Counted from the first letter of the stretch, positions 34,291 to 46,500 are shown. The stretch is DNA of 64,000 nucleotides from Larimichthys crocea (GCF_000972845.2 NC_040022.1:3947501-4011500); one strand, 5' to 3'. A program made the numbers and translations. The notes: generated by a model from the sequence alone, not told the origin.

Positions 34291-37200
34291 AATATCAAGG
34301 CTCGAATACCCCCAGCAATTACATGTGTAATCTGAGAGTTAAAATCTTGTATCATATGATATTTTGGCATATATTGTTCTTCCCTGATGCATTCTTATCA
34401 AACTAAGTCAACTAAAACTAGCTTCCTAACAGCCTCCTGGAGGATTATTACTGCCCCGACCAGGTCCACGTCCACAGGTGATCATTGGGTTCTAAACATG
34501 TCCAGTTTATCCCAAATACTTATTTTGGTAATGTAAAAAAACAACTTCTGTCCACACTGTCTAATCAGATCTGCTCCATCGCAAAATAGTTCAGCTGAAG
34601 CTAAAATGAGTTTCAAAGTTTTTAAATGTTCCCCAAACTACTTCTTGATTGTTGCGTAGAACCAGATAAACATTTCGGTATAAACTGGATTTGTTTCAAA
34701 CCTGACTCTGCGTGGAATCTGGTCTGCAAAGTGTAAACGCACTGCATGGTGCTATGAAGATAAGACCTCTGTTGGAGGAACGATGAGGCAAAACCAAAGC
34801 GTGGAGGTCAGCTGTAGCTGTGAGAACATTCACATCAGCGGAGGTACTCCAGCTGTCAGGGTTAGAAGACAAGTTGACAAGGCGAGTGTGTGTCCTATAG
34901 TTGTCATGGTTACAGGAGATAGAGGTAGATTCATGTTGATGTTGGAGTGATGTTTGTGTGTGTGTGTGTGTGTGAGTGTGTACAACTTGACCACTCCATC
35001 TCCTCATATTAACAGAAGACAGACAGGCTAGTGAAGGGTGAAGCAACAAATCAGTTCATCACGTTCATCTGTCACCTCTCCCTCCGCCTTTATATCTTAT
35101 CTCACTTTTGTCTGTGTGCATGAAGACACAAATGATTCACGAAACCTGTCTTCCTCCTCCTTCCTGTCTCTCTCTTTCTCTCTCTCTGTATACCTCCTCT
35201 CATCCAGTCTGGCGGTCGTCGCAATTTCTCCAACGCTCATCGCCGTCAGCAGCAACAACAGCAACAACAACAGCAGCAGCAACAGCAGAACAGCGCTAAC
35301 TCCATGATGCAACCGCAGCACGGAGGACACGGCCAGCAGGAACCTCTGCCCTCCCACTGCGTGTCCCCCATGTCCCAGGGAGGCGGTGGAGTGAGCAGCC
35401 AGCCTGACCACCAGGTACAGAGCAGAGCAAACCCTGAGGGTTCATCCCTTCTGTATTAACAGAAGTTAAGTCAGTGTGTGTGTTGAGCTTCTGTCTGTCC
35501 CCGCAGGGTCGTCCCAGCTCGGTGTCCTCCCAGAGCAGCCAGCAGAGCATGAGGAGCTCATCCTCCAACAAACACGTCTCCTCCTCCAGCGCCACCCCGT
35601 CCTCCTCCTACTCCCTGCTCCAGCCCCTGGTGCCTGAGGTAAAGGAGATGAGCTCGGGATACACTAGGCTGAGCGCCAACCCCATGGTAGGAGAGAGAAC
35701 CGCCACACACCCGCCGTCTGCTGGCTAGCTGCCTAGCTGCCTTCTCCCTGTCTGGCTACTAACATCAGGAGAGCGGGACTAATATCTGAATGCTTCTCCG
35801 TGTCCACGGGGAGCCTCCGCTCGCAGCTCACTTGTCAGCTGTGGATAGCACAGAAAACCGCTTTAGTAGCAAGTTCAGATAAAGAGAGGTGCAGCTGTCT
35901 GTGGAGACGCCCGGTGGACACACTCTCTTAAATCTTTTGGGTTTCAGTCTGCTGTTTTCATTTCAAATGTTCAACACTGAGAAGCCTTGTCACACTGAGT
36001 GTGAGCTGACGGTGCGTGTAACTTCCATCTCGTTGTACGTAGCAGCTGGTATGATAAATCACGCACAATTATGCATCATTCATTACAGCAAAACAACTTT
36101 GACGGATGGTTTGAGTTACTTAAAATGAGTTATAGAGTGTTAAACTGTCATTCAGAAGTATATTACTTCATTACTAATGACTACTACAGCTGTACAGTAG
36201 AGGTAGAAAAAGTACTCACATCTTTTACTTCAGTAAAAGTAGTAGTAAGTAAAGAAAAGTATAAACAAAGTACCAAATTAAAAGTACAGAAAGCCCATTT
36301 CAGAATAATCTAGATTATATTATTGCATTCTAATTATTGATGAATTCATGTGTTCATCTTTATTGTTGTGGCGGGTAAATGTGGAGCTCATTTTAACCAC
36401 TGTTTGCAAGCTTAATCTACAATTATATAGTTAATAAATTCTTGTGAACTTGCCATTCCTCATTCAGTGTTGACAGGCTGTTACTCGCGTTGTGTAACCA
36501 ATCAGATAGAGCTGTGGGCGGGACAGAGTGGTGACGACAGAGAGAGAAGGCAGCATCAGAGACAAATGAGCACATTTTAACACAATGATTTAATCAACAA
36601 TGAGGTTATAAAAGTTGATTCTAATAATCCGAACAGTTCTGAATATTGGATTTGAATTTGATAATCGGTCGATCTTTAAGCTAGGTGGAAAACGATCACA
36701 CAGCACAGAGCAGCGTCCAGATGTGTCAAGCCCTCTGCAGATGTAGATTCATGACTGAAACTGTGTGTGTGTGCACAAACGCAGAGATATGCAGCGTTGT
36801 CAGGTTCAGTCCACGTGTACGCATTGTTGGATTTTTTAGGAATCCAAGCAAACACTCATGAGCTTCATTTCCACTCAGAATTATCCAGAAATGGATGTGG
36901 TTATTTATGGCGCCCGTACCACTAACTCATCACATATACCTGTAAACCATCATGGCGGTGATATCTCACTTCATTATTATTAAACATCTGAAGAATGTCA
37001 ATGAGCTCATATGAAAACAGACTGTACAAGGTGATGAAGAGGTCATGGAAAGGGAAATGAAATCAAAAGATAATAAAACTCTTGTAAATGATTTAAAGTA
37101 AGTATTATAAATGCACCCAGAGTGACATTTTACAGGACTCGTGCAGACTGATGAGGCTGCGTGTGTTCACCTTAAACATTTCACGTCCAGCTGCATCATT

Positions 37201-39053
37201 TAAGAAGTCACGACACGTCCTTAAAAACCTGTTTATGCTGGGTCATGTGCATGTTTGTTTGCAAACACATTGTTTATACATCTGGCCCCAGGTTTGAGGT
37301 GGGGCGGCTTAAGAGCTCTGTTTCCATGGTGACAGTCAAGCCACATCGGCTGACCAGTGTTTCCATGGTGACGATCAGTTACATGGTGAGAATCAAACAA
37401 AGTGGAAAACGGCTCGTTATTTGTGGTTGACGAGTGAGTGTGTCAGTGGCTCAGTGGAACAGCTGGATGGACGAATGCTGATGTGGGTCAGTCCTCGGTC
37501 AGACTCCAGCAGTAGTGTTGGTAGATGGTTCCGGTAGCACCAGTGTTAGCCCTCAGTGTAGATTGAGGTTGATGCTCGTGCTCACAGGACTCAGTGCAGA
37601 GTAAAGCAGCAGACTAACATCCAGCTGATTGGGGGGGGTCTCTCTTTAACGTGGGCTCATCCTGGATCCTCTCTTGGCGGTAGGACGCTACTAACCTGGG
37701 GCTGTGCTGCTAACGTGTTCCCGCCTTTCACACTAATCACTCACTCAGCTCTGTCTTTGATCATGTGGGGGCTGCACCTGAATCATATTTCATCAGACAA
37801 TGAAAATTATATCTGACACCTTCATTTTAATTCTTTAAGTCTCCACATCGAAACCTGCAGGCGCAAAAGAACTTTAGACGTCAATCATTTTATTCGAGCG
37901 ACCAGAATCTGTGCCCATAATGTCATGTAGACTTCTTCCTTTACAGAAAAAATGTGAAGAAAAGTTTTTATTTAAACATTTTATGGAATTTTCTTTCTAT
38001 TTTCCTACACAAAAATAAACTATAAATCTATAATAATATTACAGTATAAATGTGTGATATCAAACTAGTCTGAAGAAGGAAACCGTAATTTAGACTTGGA
38101 ATAAAGTGACCCCCTTTGTTTCCTGTCATCTCACAACTTCCAGCTAATAAACAAAAAGTTTATATATCATAGTTATTCTTATTGTTATAGTTTGAATATA
38201 ACATTTTAAAGAGTATTGTTTATATCTCTTACTTGTGTAAAGAAAAATCACAAACGTAAAGGTCTCTCAGTCACAGTCTGGTTTGAGTTTAATAACATGC
38301 CTAATATTCCACTTAACGTGAACAGTATCATGGATTTCTTCAGACTGATTACTGAAGTGAATTATCTAGAGGAATCTGGGACACTTATTCAAGGACATGT
38401 AGATTTATTCTAATAATGCTGAAGACGTGTGAACCCTGAAGAAGACTGAACATGTTGTATTAATGTCTTTATCTAAAGATGATTTTATTAGCACATGAAT
38501 ATTCATGTAACTCTCTTCTACACTTGAGTGAAGCTGCAGACATCAAACCCAGAGACACTTTACCTGTTGTTCAGACATGTGCAGCCCTGCTCTTTCTCTC
38601 TCTCCATGATCTGTCCGTCTCTAACACCTTTGTGTGTGTGTGGAGTTGTGTGTGTGTGTGTGGAGTTGTGTGTGGGTGTGTGTGTGGGTGTGTGTGTGTG
38701 TGGGTGTGTGTGTGTGTGTGTGTGGGTGGAGTTCTGTGTGTGTGTGGGTGGGTGGAGGTGTGTGTGTGCTTCAGCCAGCTTCGTTTCTTCTCGTCCATCT
38801 GAACTTCACCAGTGCATCAAACTGTTTTAGTTTTTTTTTGGTCTCCCTCCCTGACTCTCTTCCTTCTCCTCTCCTCTTCCAGCCGAAGCACCAGGACACT
38901 TTCTCCCTGGCCCCCCAGCGGCCCCTCACCACCATCAACCCCATCGTCGGCCACTCCCTCCATCCGAACGGAGCGCCCACGCTCAAGCCTTCCCCCGTGC
39001 CACGCACCATCCAGGCCATGCCCTGGGAGCAGCGCTCCCTCTACAATCAATGA
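27796..39053 (+). CDS. C2H2 zinc-finger protein with poly-Q, about 429 residues, unnamed
   Basis: Exons: 27796-27930, 29551-29810, 29947-30193, 33677-33766, 35208-35414, 35507-35686 (or 35507-35638), 38883-39053; all junctions are GT-AG and in phase. Start ATG 27796 has A at -3. Residues 1-105 are Ser/Ala-rich (ALSTSSLSSASLSSSS). C2H2 fingers lie at about 106-126 (CDLCTCAYKHASSLLNHKLT, then H), 133-153 and 160-180 (CDLCGKAFRLARYLRNHQRI, then H). Two C-x2-C-x12-H-x-C variants follow at 189-207 and 219-237. Then come a 14-Gln tract, a Ser-rich region and a Pro-rich tail ending QAMPWEQRSLYNQ. Fingers of this type usually bind DNA or other nucleic acid in the nucleus. I do not recognise the orthologue. 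The finger text faintly recalls ZNF646-type fingers, but the short length and poly-Q tail do not. Confidence 0.8.
29947..30193 (+). CDS. Zinc-finger exon 3: two C2H2 fingers and one C2HC variant
   Basis: This exon encodes CDFCSKPYTNYMSLRNHMRI then H, CDLCGKAFRLARYLRNHQRI then H, and CPSCCKSYRTMLELAQHRC. It enters by completing Arg from the previous exon and leaves in phase 0 at CAG/GTGGGT. The last finger has H-x-C where H-x3-H is normal. Confidence 0.85.
31722..31850. repeat. Dispersed teleost element, AAAGGTCCAGTGTGT family
   Basis: The start AAAGGTCCAGTGTGT(C)AGAT is shared with the copy at 41025. It is recognised as a very common non-autonomous element in percomorph genomes. The end is not defined. 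Confidence 0.5.
32171..32192 (-). promoter_or_regulatory. CTCF-like motif
   Basis: The minus strand reads CACACTAGAGGGCGACTG, which fits the CTCF core CCASYAGRKGGCR closely. Motif only. Confidence 0.4.
33677..33766 (+). CDS. Zinc-finger exon 4: 90-nt duplicate of the end of exon 3
   Basis: This exon encodes NRFNCPSCFKSYRTMLDLAQ then HRCSAAAKNQ, the same length as and clearly paralogous to the last 90 nt of exon 3 (NRFDCPSCCKSYRTMLELAQ then HRCTAAASNQ). Many of the differences are silent. The acceptor is TTCATAAG after a GT-rich tract, weaker than its neighbours, and the donor is CAG/GTTGGT. Entry and exit are phase 0, so it can be included or skipped without a frame change. Confidence 0.7.
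33955..34660. repeat. Dispersed teleost element with internal (CA)n
   Basis: It begins AAAGGGATAGTTTGGGTAGT and continues with the GAGGTACTCATACATAGTCA and GCATGCCCCATGTTTGGAGA text typical of a widespread fish MITE-like repeat. It appears to end near CCCCAAACTACTTCTTGATT. A (CA)n block of about 50 bases sits at 34240-34289. Confidence 0.6.
34240..34289. repeat. (CA)n microsatellite
   Basis: About 25 uninterrupted CA units. Confidence 0.95.
35208..35414 (+). CDS. Zinc-finger exon 5 with poly-glutamine tract
   Basis: 69 codons. SGGRRNFSNAHRR is followed by 14 Gln (35247-35288, mixed CAG and CAA) and then a Gly/Gln/Ser-rich linker (MMQPQHGGHGQQ, MSQGGGGVSS). The mixed codons make the tract less prone to slip than pure CAG. 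Confidence 0.8.
35507..35686 (+). CDS. Zinc-finger exon 6 with two in-phase donor sites
   Basis: A Ser-rich exon (GRPSSVSSQSSQQSMRSSSS). A donor at 35639 (CCT GAG/GTAAAG) and another at 35687 (CCC ATG/GTAGGA) both leave phase 0. They would include or drop 16 residues, VKEMSSGYTRLSANPM. The first donor fits the consensus better. Confidence 0.65.
35687..38882 (+). other. Zinc-finger last intron
   Basis: No gene seen. It contains a repeat-like stretch at 36190-36310 (AAAGTACTCACATC, AGTAAAAGTAGTAG), a pair of GTTTCCATGGTGAC boxes at 37320 and 37359, and a GT-rich block at 38631-38770. Confidence 0.6.
38631..38770. repeat. (GT)n / GTGGGTGT low-complexity block
   Basis: 140 bases of GT units interrupted by GGA and GGG. 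It generates several long spurious Cys/Val and His/Thr open frames. Confidence 0.95.
38883..39053 (+). CDS. Zinc-finger terminal exon (Pro-rich tail)
   Basis: The acceptor is tcctctcctcttccag. The exon encodes PKHQDTFSLAPQRPLTTINP, HSLHPNGAPTLKPSPVP and RTIQAMPWEQRSLYNQ, followed by TGA. High GC and codon-like third positions contrast with the flanks. Confidence 0.8.
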   Translation, partial: PKHQDTFSLAPQRPLTTINPIVGHSLHPNGAPTLKPSPVPRTIQAMPWEQRSLYNQ

Positions 39054-40835
39054 GACCCGTCGGGAACCAGCCGCTCCCCTTTCACGTCGCGTCCACCACC
39101 GCCACAACCACCACCACCCCCCTCACACCCTCCTCCTCTCCACCTCTTTCGGACCCAGCATCAAGGAGGGAGGAGTTGGGACGCCCCTCTACCCGCTCCC
39201 CCTCTGCCCTCCTTTTGGAACGTTGTGTTTGGGGGCCACATTGAGAACTAGTTGATTGATTACTGAGTAGTTAGGTTTAAAAGATGTGTTGCCTTGACCC
39301 TCATGTATGATCTATGCCATGTACTGGATATAAGTTAAAATGTCTGTCCTCTCACTAAGAATTTATCTCCCGCTCTACTAAATATCTATCCTTCCCATTA
39401 TGAATAGTGTCTCTCCTCCCCGCCCCACCCGCCCCTCCTTCTTCCATATGTTAGATGAAACAAAGGTTATTTTTTATCAGGAGCGTGTCCACACCCTGAC
39501 GAGACGAAGAGATTCCAGGGCGCCATGTTGTCAAAAGTAAATGTGACAAAATCCTCCTTCAGTCTGATTTATGTTTTTGAACATAAAACCCAACTTTTAG
39601 TTGTCAAACGAGGCTTTTGGAAAGAAGAAGGGGAAACCTGAACTGTCTTTTTCTTTTTCTCTTTGTTTTTTTTTTTTTTTGTTACTCCCTTCAACGTGCT
39701 CCAGAATGAAGGTTGTGTATATTGTACGTTAGGAGGTGTCATGTCTATTTCCAGAAACAAAAAAACAAAAACATTTTCCCTTCTCTCCGACGTCACAGCG
39801 CCCACACCTCATCCACAGCAAAGGACCATGACGGGAAACTCTCAGCTGACTGCGGGACATGTTGGTGCCACTGTTGGCTTCTCTCTGTGTGTGTTTGTGA
39901 AGACTCGAGCCCTGCTGTTTAAAAAAGGACCTTAAAGTTCTCCAGCACCGACACACACACACATACACACAAACACACACACTCTTACCTTCTTTTAACA
40001 CACAACTGAAAGCTCACTTTTTTTCTAAACTCTCATCTGACCGGTGGCTTGTTGTTATTGTAGTTTTTTAATAATCTGTTGGCTGGGAATCAAATCTAGA
40101 AGTCTCCATCCCTTTTTTATTTTGTTCCAAACTGACTGTTAACATTGTTTGTTCCTTTTCACTTTAAAGCACTTTAAGACGAGTGCTGTATTATTATTAT
40201 TATTATATTATTATTATTATTACTGTCTCTCCCAACCTCAGTCTAGAGCTGTGTCGGCTGTAAAGATGTAACATGCCTTACATCAACCCCCTCATCACGA
40301 TTCATCATCACCAGTGACTTAGCAGCAGGACTGGGCCCGCCTTTGAGCCCATTAACCCAGCTGCATCTGGAAGCTACAGTGGCCAAAATACAGTATGTGT
40401 GCAGCTCTGGAACCCCACCTACGTCCCCCACCTTGGCTCCGACACACCCTCCAGTGTTGCTTTTCTTGTAGAAACCGTCATTCTTCCTGGGTGGATTCAC
40501 AGAACACCTACAGGCCGGGTGTTTTGAATAAACCGCAGCAGCCACAGCCACAGTTTGGTCGGATACCGTTAACTCCAAAAAAAATAAAAAATTCAGACAT
40601 TAAGTCAGTTTGACGAACAACAGTTCAATCATGGATCCTGTATGTAGTTCTGTTACGTTATCTCGCTAACATGGTGTTCATTGAAATACCCACAATTCTA
40701 CTGACATTGTATTATCTCTTTTTAAAAGTTGTTTCTATTTTTATTCATGACATGTTTTCATTGTTGCTTTCTCTCTCCTTGTAAAGTGTCTTTGAGTATT
40801 TAGAAAAGTGCTATACAAATAAAATGTTTTATTAT
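39054..40835 (+). other. Probable 3' UTR of the zinc-finger gene
   Basis: The sequence after the stop is CT-rich at first and then AT-rich. It carries AATAAA at 40527 and at 40818. The second is embedded in GTGCTATACAAATAAAATG and TTATTATTA, which is itself the tail of a common fish dispersed repeat. Either signal could end the transcript. Confidence 0.45.
40818..40823 (+). terminator. Polyadenylation signal AATAAA
   Basis: In the context CAAATAAAATGTTTTATTATT. An alternative signal is at 40527-40532. Confidence 0.4.
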
Positions 40836-41024
40836 TATCACCATCAGTGCTACTTTTCTTCTGTAGATGACAACAAAATATTTTTCAGAGAACTACAAAG
40901 ATGGAAGTTTATATTTTGCCTAGAAACAGAACCTGAACTGAAGAATGTACTGTGAAGATTATTGGAAGGTTTAAACTACTACAGTTCATCTGCTGATAAA
41001 GTACGTCAAAGCCAAAACAGATGA

Positions 41025-41160
41025 AAGGTCCAGTGTGTAGGATTTAGTGGTAACTAGCGCTGATGTTGCAGTTTGCAATAAATTTTCAATTTCTTCCAAC
41101 ACATCCACGTACATGTTACACACTTGACCTTAAAGTTATTACGTTGTGTAGTGTGATCAT
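41025..41160. repeat. Dispersed teleost element, AAAGGTCCAGTGTGT family
   Basis: AAAGGTCCAGTGTGTAGGAT, then TTAGTGGTAACTAG, with GTTGCAGTTTGCAA following, is a clear member of the same repeat family as 31722. Confidence 0.6.
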
Positions 41161-41170
41161 GTTCAAACGG

Positions 41171-41186
41171 CCACCAGAGGGCGACG
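41171..41186 (+). promoter_or_regulatory. Strong CTCF-like motif
   Basis: CCACCAGAGGGCGACG fits the CTCF core at nearly all constrained positions. It lies just downstream of the zinc-finger gene and at the edge of a dispersed repeat. Confidence 0.45.
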
Positions 41187-42199
41187 TGTCCCTTCATCCA
41201 ATCTCAAACACTAAATTGATATTTGAATAATAAAATCATGTTGATTCTTTATGGATCAACAGGTGAGACTTACTGTTGATGCAGCTAAACAAACATCACA
41301 GTAACCTTTTGTTTGAATGACACAACCAATTCTTTTATGATGAATGGAATTGATCACATTTCCATACGTGCTCTTCTTCGGGTAAAGAAGCACAGCTGGT
41401 CATGTGATGATAGTCAGTTATTAATAAATATAAAATATGTTAGAAGGAATATTCACACAGTCCAGCTTAGTGCTCAGCAGATAGGCCTTCTTCTCTTCTC
41501 TCCTCAGCTGATTCTGAGTCAGGTTGAGATTCAAACACATCTCAGTGTGGTGGACAGAAAGCTTCATTCTGCTGATCACAGGCTGTCCCACGTGTCTTCC
41601 GACAAACTTATATTTGTGTTTATGTATCACTCTGCTGACAGGAGAAACTTTCTCTTCATCACTCCCACATAGACTGAAGGAGGAGGACACATGGTGAGCT
41701 GCTGGTGACAGGTGTAAGAGGATTTCCCTCCATGATGAGCACACTCTCAAACACATTTAAACTTTGTTCATGATGGTTGGTTATTTCACATAATAATATT
41801 TAATATTTCACTCCTCCTCCTGTAGCTGATCGAAGCCTCAGGGTGTCCCAATCTTTCCTGCATTGATCAATAATCTCCTGATGTGTGCGACATAGGAATT
41901 AAATATATTTAAGATGAATTCTGATCTGCAGGGCAGACTCACAAGTTTTCCAAAAGTTAACTAAAAACCGACTTCAATCCAACGACTTACATAAAACGAT
42001 AATATTTAGCATCCTGTCCTGTGTTTGCACTTTCATTTTTTACTCCCTGATGTTAAAGTAAATCACTTTTTAAAATTTATTTCTAAATATTCCGTTTGGT
42101 TTAAGACACTTTCAAATCAAAGAGTTCGAGTCTTATTGATTAGAATTATTATTAGTATTATTGTTCCCATAATTTATTATTAAATTCCACGTGCTTCTG

Positions 42200-43080
42200 T
42201 CACCGTGGACTCCACAGGTCTCAGCTGTCTGATCACGCGCCATCAATATATGACATTAAACCGCGTGCACGCGCATTGAAACTCAACCCTTAAAGCAATA
42301 ACCGAGCCGACCCGCGCGCCTTTCTCGGCCCGTTTAAACCCCTTTGAAGTCTACCGCCACGCGAACCCCGCGCGCGAATCACAATGAATTAATATCCACG
42401 TGCCGGTGGACGGAGCGTCTGTCCGGTACGGATGTTGATTATCGATAAAAAAATCATTCATCTTTTCGATGGCCGGGCTCGGTTTGGGTGTTTCACGGGC
42501 CTCCGTGGATCCGGCCCCGGCTCTTTAAAAAGCGGCCGTTTGTTCACGAACACGGCACGAGACCTGCACGCCGTGCATGACGTGCGACGGCTATTAATCT
42601 ACGTCACAAGGTGCGTTAATTAATAACAGCTGCGTCAATTATCTGAAACGTTTTATTTCGTGATTTCAGGAGACGGTTTTTTTCTTTCCGGTGGAGATCG
42701 AGAGTAAAAATGCAAAAGATTTCGACAGAAGTCGGTTCAAATAGTTTCGAAAATGTTTGGGTCAATATTCACGTGGATGACACGGACAGAGATATTAACG
42801 AGCGGACACGTGAACGCCACGGAGGGTCATTTCAGAATAAAGTGCCGCCGTGAGAAGGTTTAATAAATCCAGACGTGAATAAAAAATATTAGTTTAAGAC
42901 ATTTACTTGAAAATAAAAGTTTGTGCTGAATAATAACGATTGTGGAGCCTCGGCGGGCCTCTCAGCTCGAGGCCCCGGACCCGGCCTCCCCCTTCCCCTC
43001 CCACACCGGACTTCAAGGCCCGGGGGTGTAGTTGCGCATCTCGGCCGCTTGGTGGCGATAGTGGTCCGGAGTGGACTGTT
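42200..43080. promoter_or_regulatory. Intergenic CpG-dense block
   Basis: Two CpG-rich cores stand out of AT-rich surroundings: 42240-42600 (CGCGCGCCTTTCTCGGCC, CCCCGCGCGCGAATC, CACGTGCCGGTGGACGG) and 42940-43080 (GGCCCCGGACCCGGCC, CATCTCGGCCGCTTGGTGG). CpG is strongly depleted elsewhere in the window, so retention suggests an unmethylated promoter or enhancer. No coding exon is evident on either strand. Confidence 0.5.
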
Positions 43081-43544
43081 ATGTGCTTTACTTTTTACAG
43101 CGTCGGTCTGAATCATTTCATTTTAAAGCGTCTTTCACTGAAGGTAAAGTTACTTTGAAACCACAAACCAACTCTTAGAAAACCTCTCCAAGTATAAACG
43201 GAAACTAAAACGGTAAATAAAGATTTTTACGCGATTTAAATGCTCAAAAGTGTTCACAAGCATCGGCAGGAGGTTCATCATCTTCTCGTTTGTTCCTCCT
43301 CCATGCAGCATTCACTTTCTTTTCTGTCTTTCTTCTTTTTTAACTTGTCTGTTAAATATCATCGCAGGCTATATTCAGACTGAAACAAATCCGACAAAGA
43401 CAAAACACACATGTATGAAATAGATGTTGTTGTTGTCACGGTTAAAAAGCTTTAATAATTTCCCCTCTTGGCTCGTTATCCTGCGCCATGTTTCAGTCAG
43501 GACATATTTTCTGCTGTCATTATGGCCTTTGTTTTTTGTTTCTT

Positions 43545-43547
<3 letters not shown>

Positions 43548-43590
<43 letters not shown>
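43548..43590. repeat. (CT)n microsatellite
   Basis: More than 20 CT units. Open frames here are repeat products. Confidence 0.95.
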
Positions 43591-43594
<4 letters not shown>

Positions 43595-46500
43595 CTCCCC
43601 CTCCTCTCTCCATTTTGTGTGCTGTGCGTAAAGCAGCACAAGTCTTCTCGCTGTCCGCCACATGAGGGATATTTGGACTATTATTTTAAACCGAGCCCGT
43701 GGTCGGTGAGTCCGATTCACAGAAACCTCCTTCAGATATTATTATTTTTATTATATATTATTTAATTCGTCCAGTAATGAAAACGTGCAGTTTGACTCGG
43801 GTCCTGATCCAGATGTCCGTTAAATGATCCGGACTCAGTGGAAACGAACATTAGAAACGGAGCTTGCAATATGTAAACAAAAAAAAATCATATTTCAATC
43901 AGTTTGTCTGCATCGATGGTTAAAAGTTTGATCAGTGTTCAGATGTCCGTTTGTAACTTCATTTGATCTCTCTGATCATTTCACTCAGTGCATGTGTGCC
44001 TTCTGCATATGAATGTGATCATAATTCACGTGTTTACAATGAAGTCTCTTCATAGTTCATGTGTACAATTAGTCTTGTGTTTGAACATGTTTGTTTTTTT
44101 CCCCTCACTTTAATAAAATAAACATCCTCAATCAAAAAGTCAGATTTCCTCCTGAATTATTGAATTAGTTTTTAGGTTTTTTTGGGGGGGGATAATTGTG
44201 TCTTCATAACTGGAGCTTGCTGTTCTCTTTTGTGTCCTTTGTGCTGTGACCACAGTGTGAAATGTTTGAGCTCTGACTTTCTGTTACATGAAACCTCCTC
44301 TCTGCTTTCTCTGGCCTGTGTTGTAAAAGTCAAATATTTCGCATCATTTAGACAAAATGTCAAGTGAAATGGTCCCTGCAGTCTGGAAAATGTTTCAGCT
44401 CACACACATTTTTCTCTCAAGAAATAACAATAAACTCACTGGACTGTTATGGAAACACATCAGGAGAGTAACTAAGTACATCAACTGCAGTACTCAAGTA
44501 CAATTTACTTACATTCCATGTTGTAGTTGTAATTATTACTCCATTCAAACCAATATAGTTAGTAGTTATTATTATTATTATTAAAGATTTTACCTTTAAA
44601 TATATATTAAAAAATTACATATTATTGAGCCAGTACTCACCTAATAATCCAATAATATGATAAGTAATTACTAATGGCTATTAATAGATGATTCTCCTTT
44701 ACCCAAAGTGCATTTTTCTGAACTGACTTCTGTTCTTTCCTTGAAGTTCTTGCTTCTGTGGTACTTTAAAGGTCAGAATACTTTGCTCACTGCTGATTTA
44801 AAGGACATATAATTATTTATATATTTGTTTCTGCGCTCCACCCTGCGTTGTGGCCTTTTATGAGCACATTTTCTAACTGAAGCATACAATGAAAAGACAA
44901 ATGCATCAAGCTAACAAAAGACAAAACACTTGATTAAAAACATGAATGACTCTCTCTGTCGCTGTGAGCACATCCGGTTCTCTGTTCGTACAGGAAGTGA
45001 CACCTCCGCGCAATGAGCTTCTTCACTTTGTGTTTTGATTTGCAAGCGTTGGCGTTCAAACTCCATGATTTAAAAAGCTGAACTGAACTCAAATGTTTCA
45101 GCATTCAGCTCCGTTTTCTTTTTTTCTTGGAAATATTCTGCATGATTAAAAATCATTTTTATTTACATTCCTCAAGAGTTCAGCCTGACAGATTAAGTAT
45201 TTTTGTAAACTTACAGTTGGAATTGAGACTAAATCACTCAGGATTGGAACATTTTAGGCCTAAGATGCTGCATTTGTAGCCACAGAGTTAGTCTTTTGGA
45301 TCTTACAAAATGGTTTTTGAGGCCGCAGTGATGATTGAAACTCTCAGATGAAACCTGGGCCTGTGGAGTAAAATCAACACGACTGTTTTAATGAAAGAGC
45401 GAAGAATTCCTTCCTTACATCCATGATATTTAATAAATTCTAAATCCAGTTAGTACAATGCAAACTTGAAAGGCCTCGTTTCATTACCACAAACTTTTTG
45501 CGTATTTTAGCATGTAAAGTTCATTCTTAGCCTCGAAAACTGACACAAACTCTCAACTCAAGGTCCATTTCGATTTTACTCTCTTATCTAGCAACAGTTT
45601 TAATAAATGCAACAAAAGAAAAAAAAAATCGTACTAAGATAACAGACAAACATGAATAAACAACTGTCCCTTCCTTCAGCCACAAGTGTCCAAGTCCTGC
45701 TGAGTCTGAAGGATGTGGTCTCAGTGCTTAGCTTCCTGCACTGAACTCGCCTCGCTAAAAACACTTTTATACATTCATATGAATTCATTTTGCTTCGATG
45801 TTCCTTCGCTGTGATGTTGGAGCTTCATTCTGCAGGATGATGTGTGTTTTCGTCTGCCCTGTGCTCACCTTAAATCCGAATCAACATGTGTAAACACCAG
45901 CAGGAGTTTGTGACATCACAACTGGTTTGAAGCCAATCACGGCCCAGTATAGGATGTGGAAACCTGAACCCTCACAGGTCACACACACACACAGCCAGAG
46001 TGGACCAATCAGTGAAGAAAGAGACATTTTGTGTCCAGCAGGTAAACTTTGGGAAGTTCTGGATTTTTGTATTCAGCAAAGGGAGCAAATTTGACTCATT
46101 CTTTTAAGCGGTTAACTGGAAAACAATAGCAGACATGAACCATTATTCATAGCAATAGTTTTTCTGTGTCGTGAAACATGTCTGATAAACGTATCAGAAC
46201 AGACTCTTAGGGCTGTCATCTTAACTAAACAGACTGGACGGCGAACAAATGAATTTCTGTCCTAAATGTGCAAAAGTGTGAAAGGAAATAAGTTGATGTC
46301 GAGCCTTATTTGAACATGTTGCCATAACTTTGAATTTTTATTTAGGGTGTCAAATCATTAAACCTACTGAGAAGTTTTTTTTTTTTAATTGATAGATTCA
46401 TTAATTTCAAGTCAATATGACTGATATGATATGTAGGAAAAACTTTTGATTCATATACAGTTTACAGGTTCTGATGTTTCCCTCTCGACCAACACTTGCC

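Noticed and set aside
38479..38802. Cys/Val-rich and His/Thr-rich open frames
   Set aside because: Pure products of the (GT)n block read in several frames.
43375..43765. Arg/Glu-rich and Leu/Ser-rich open frames of about 100 residues
   Set aside because: Products of the (CT)n microsatellite.
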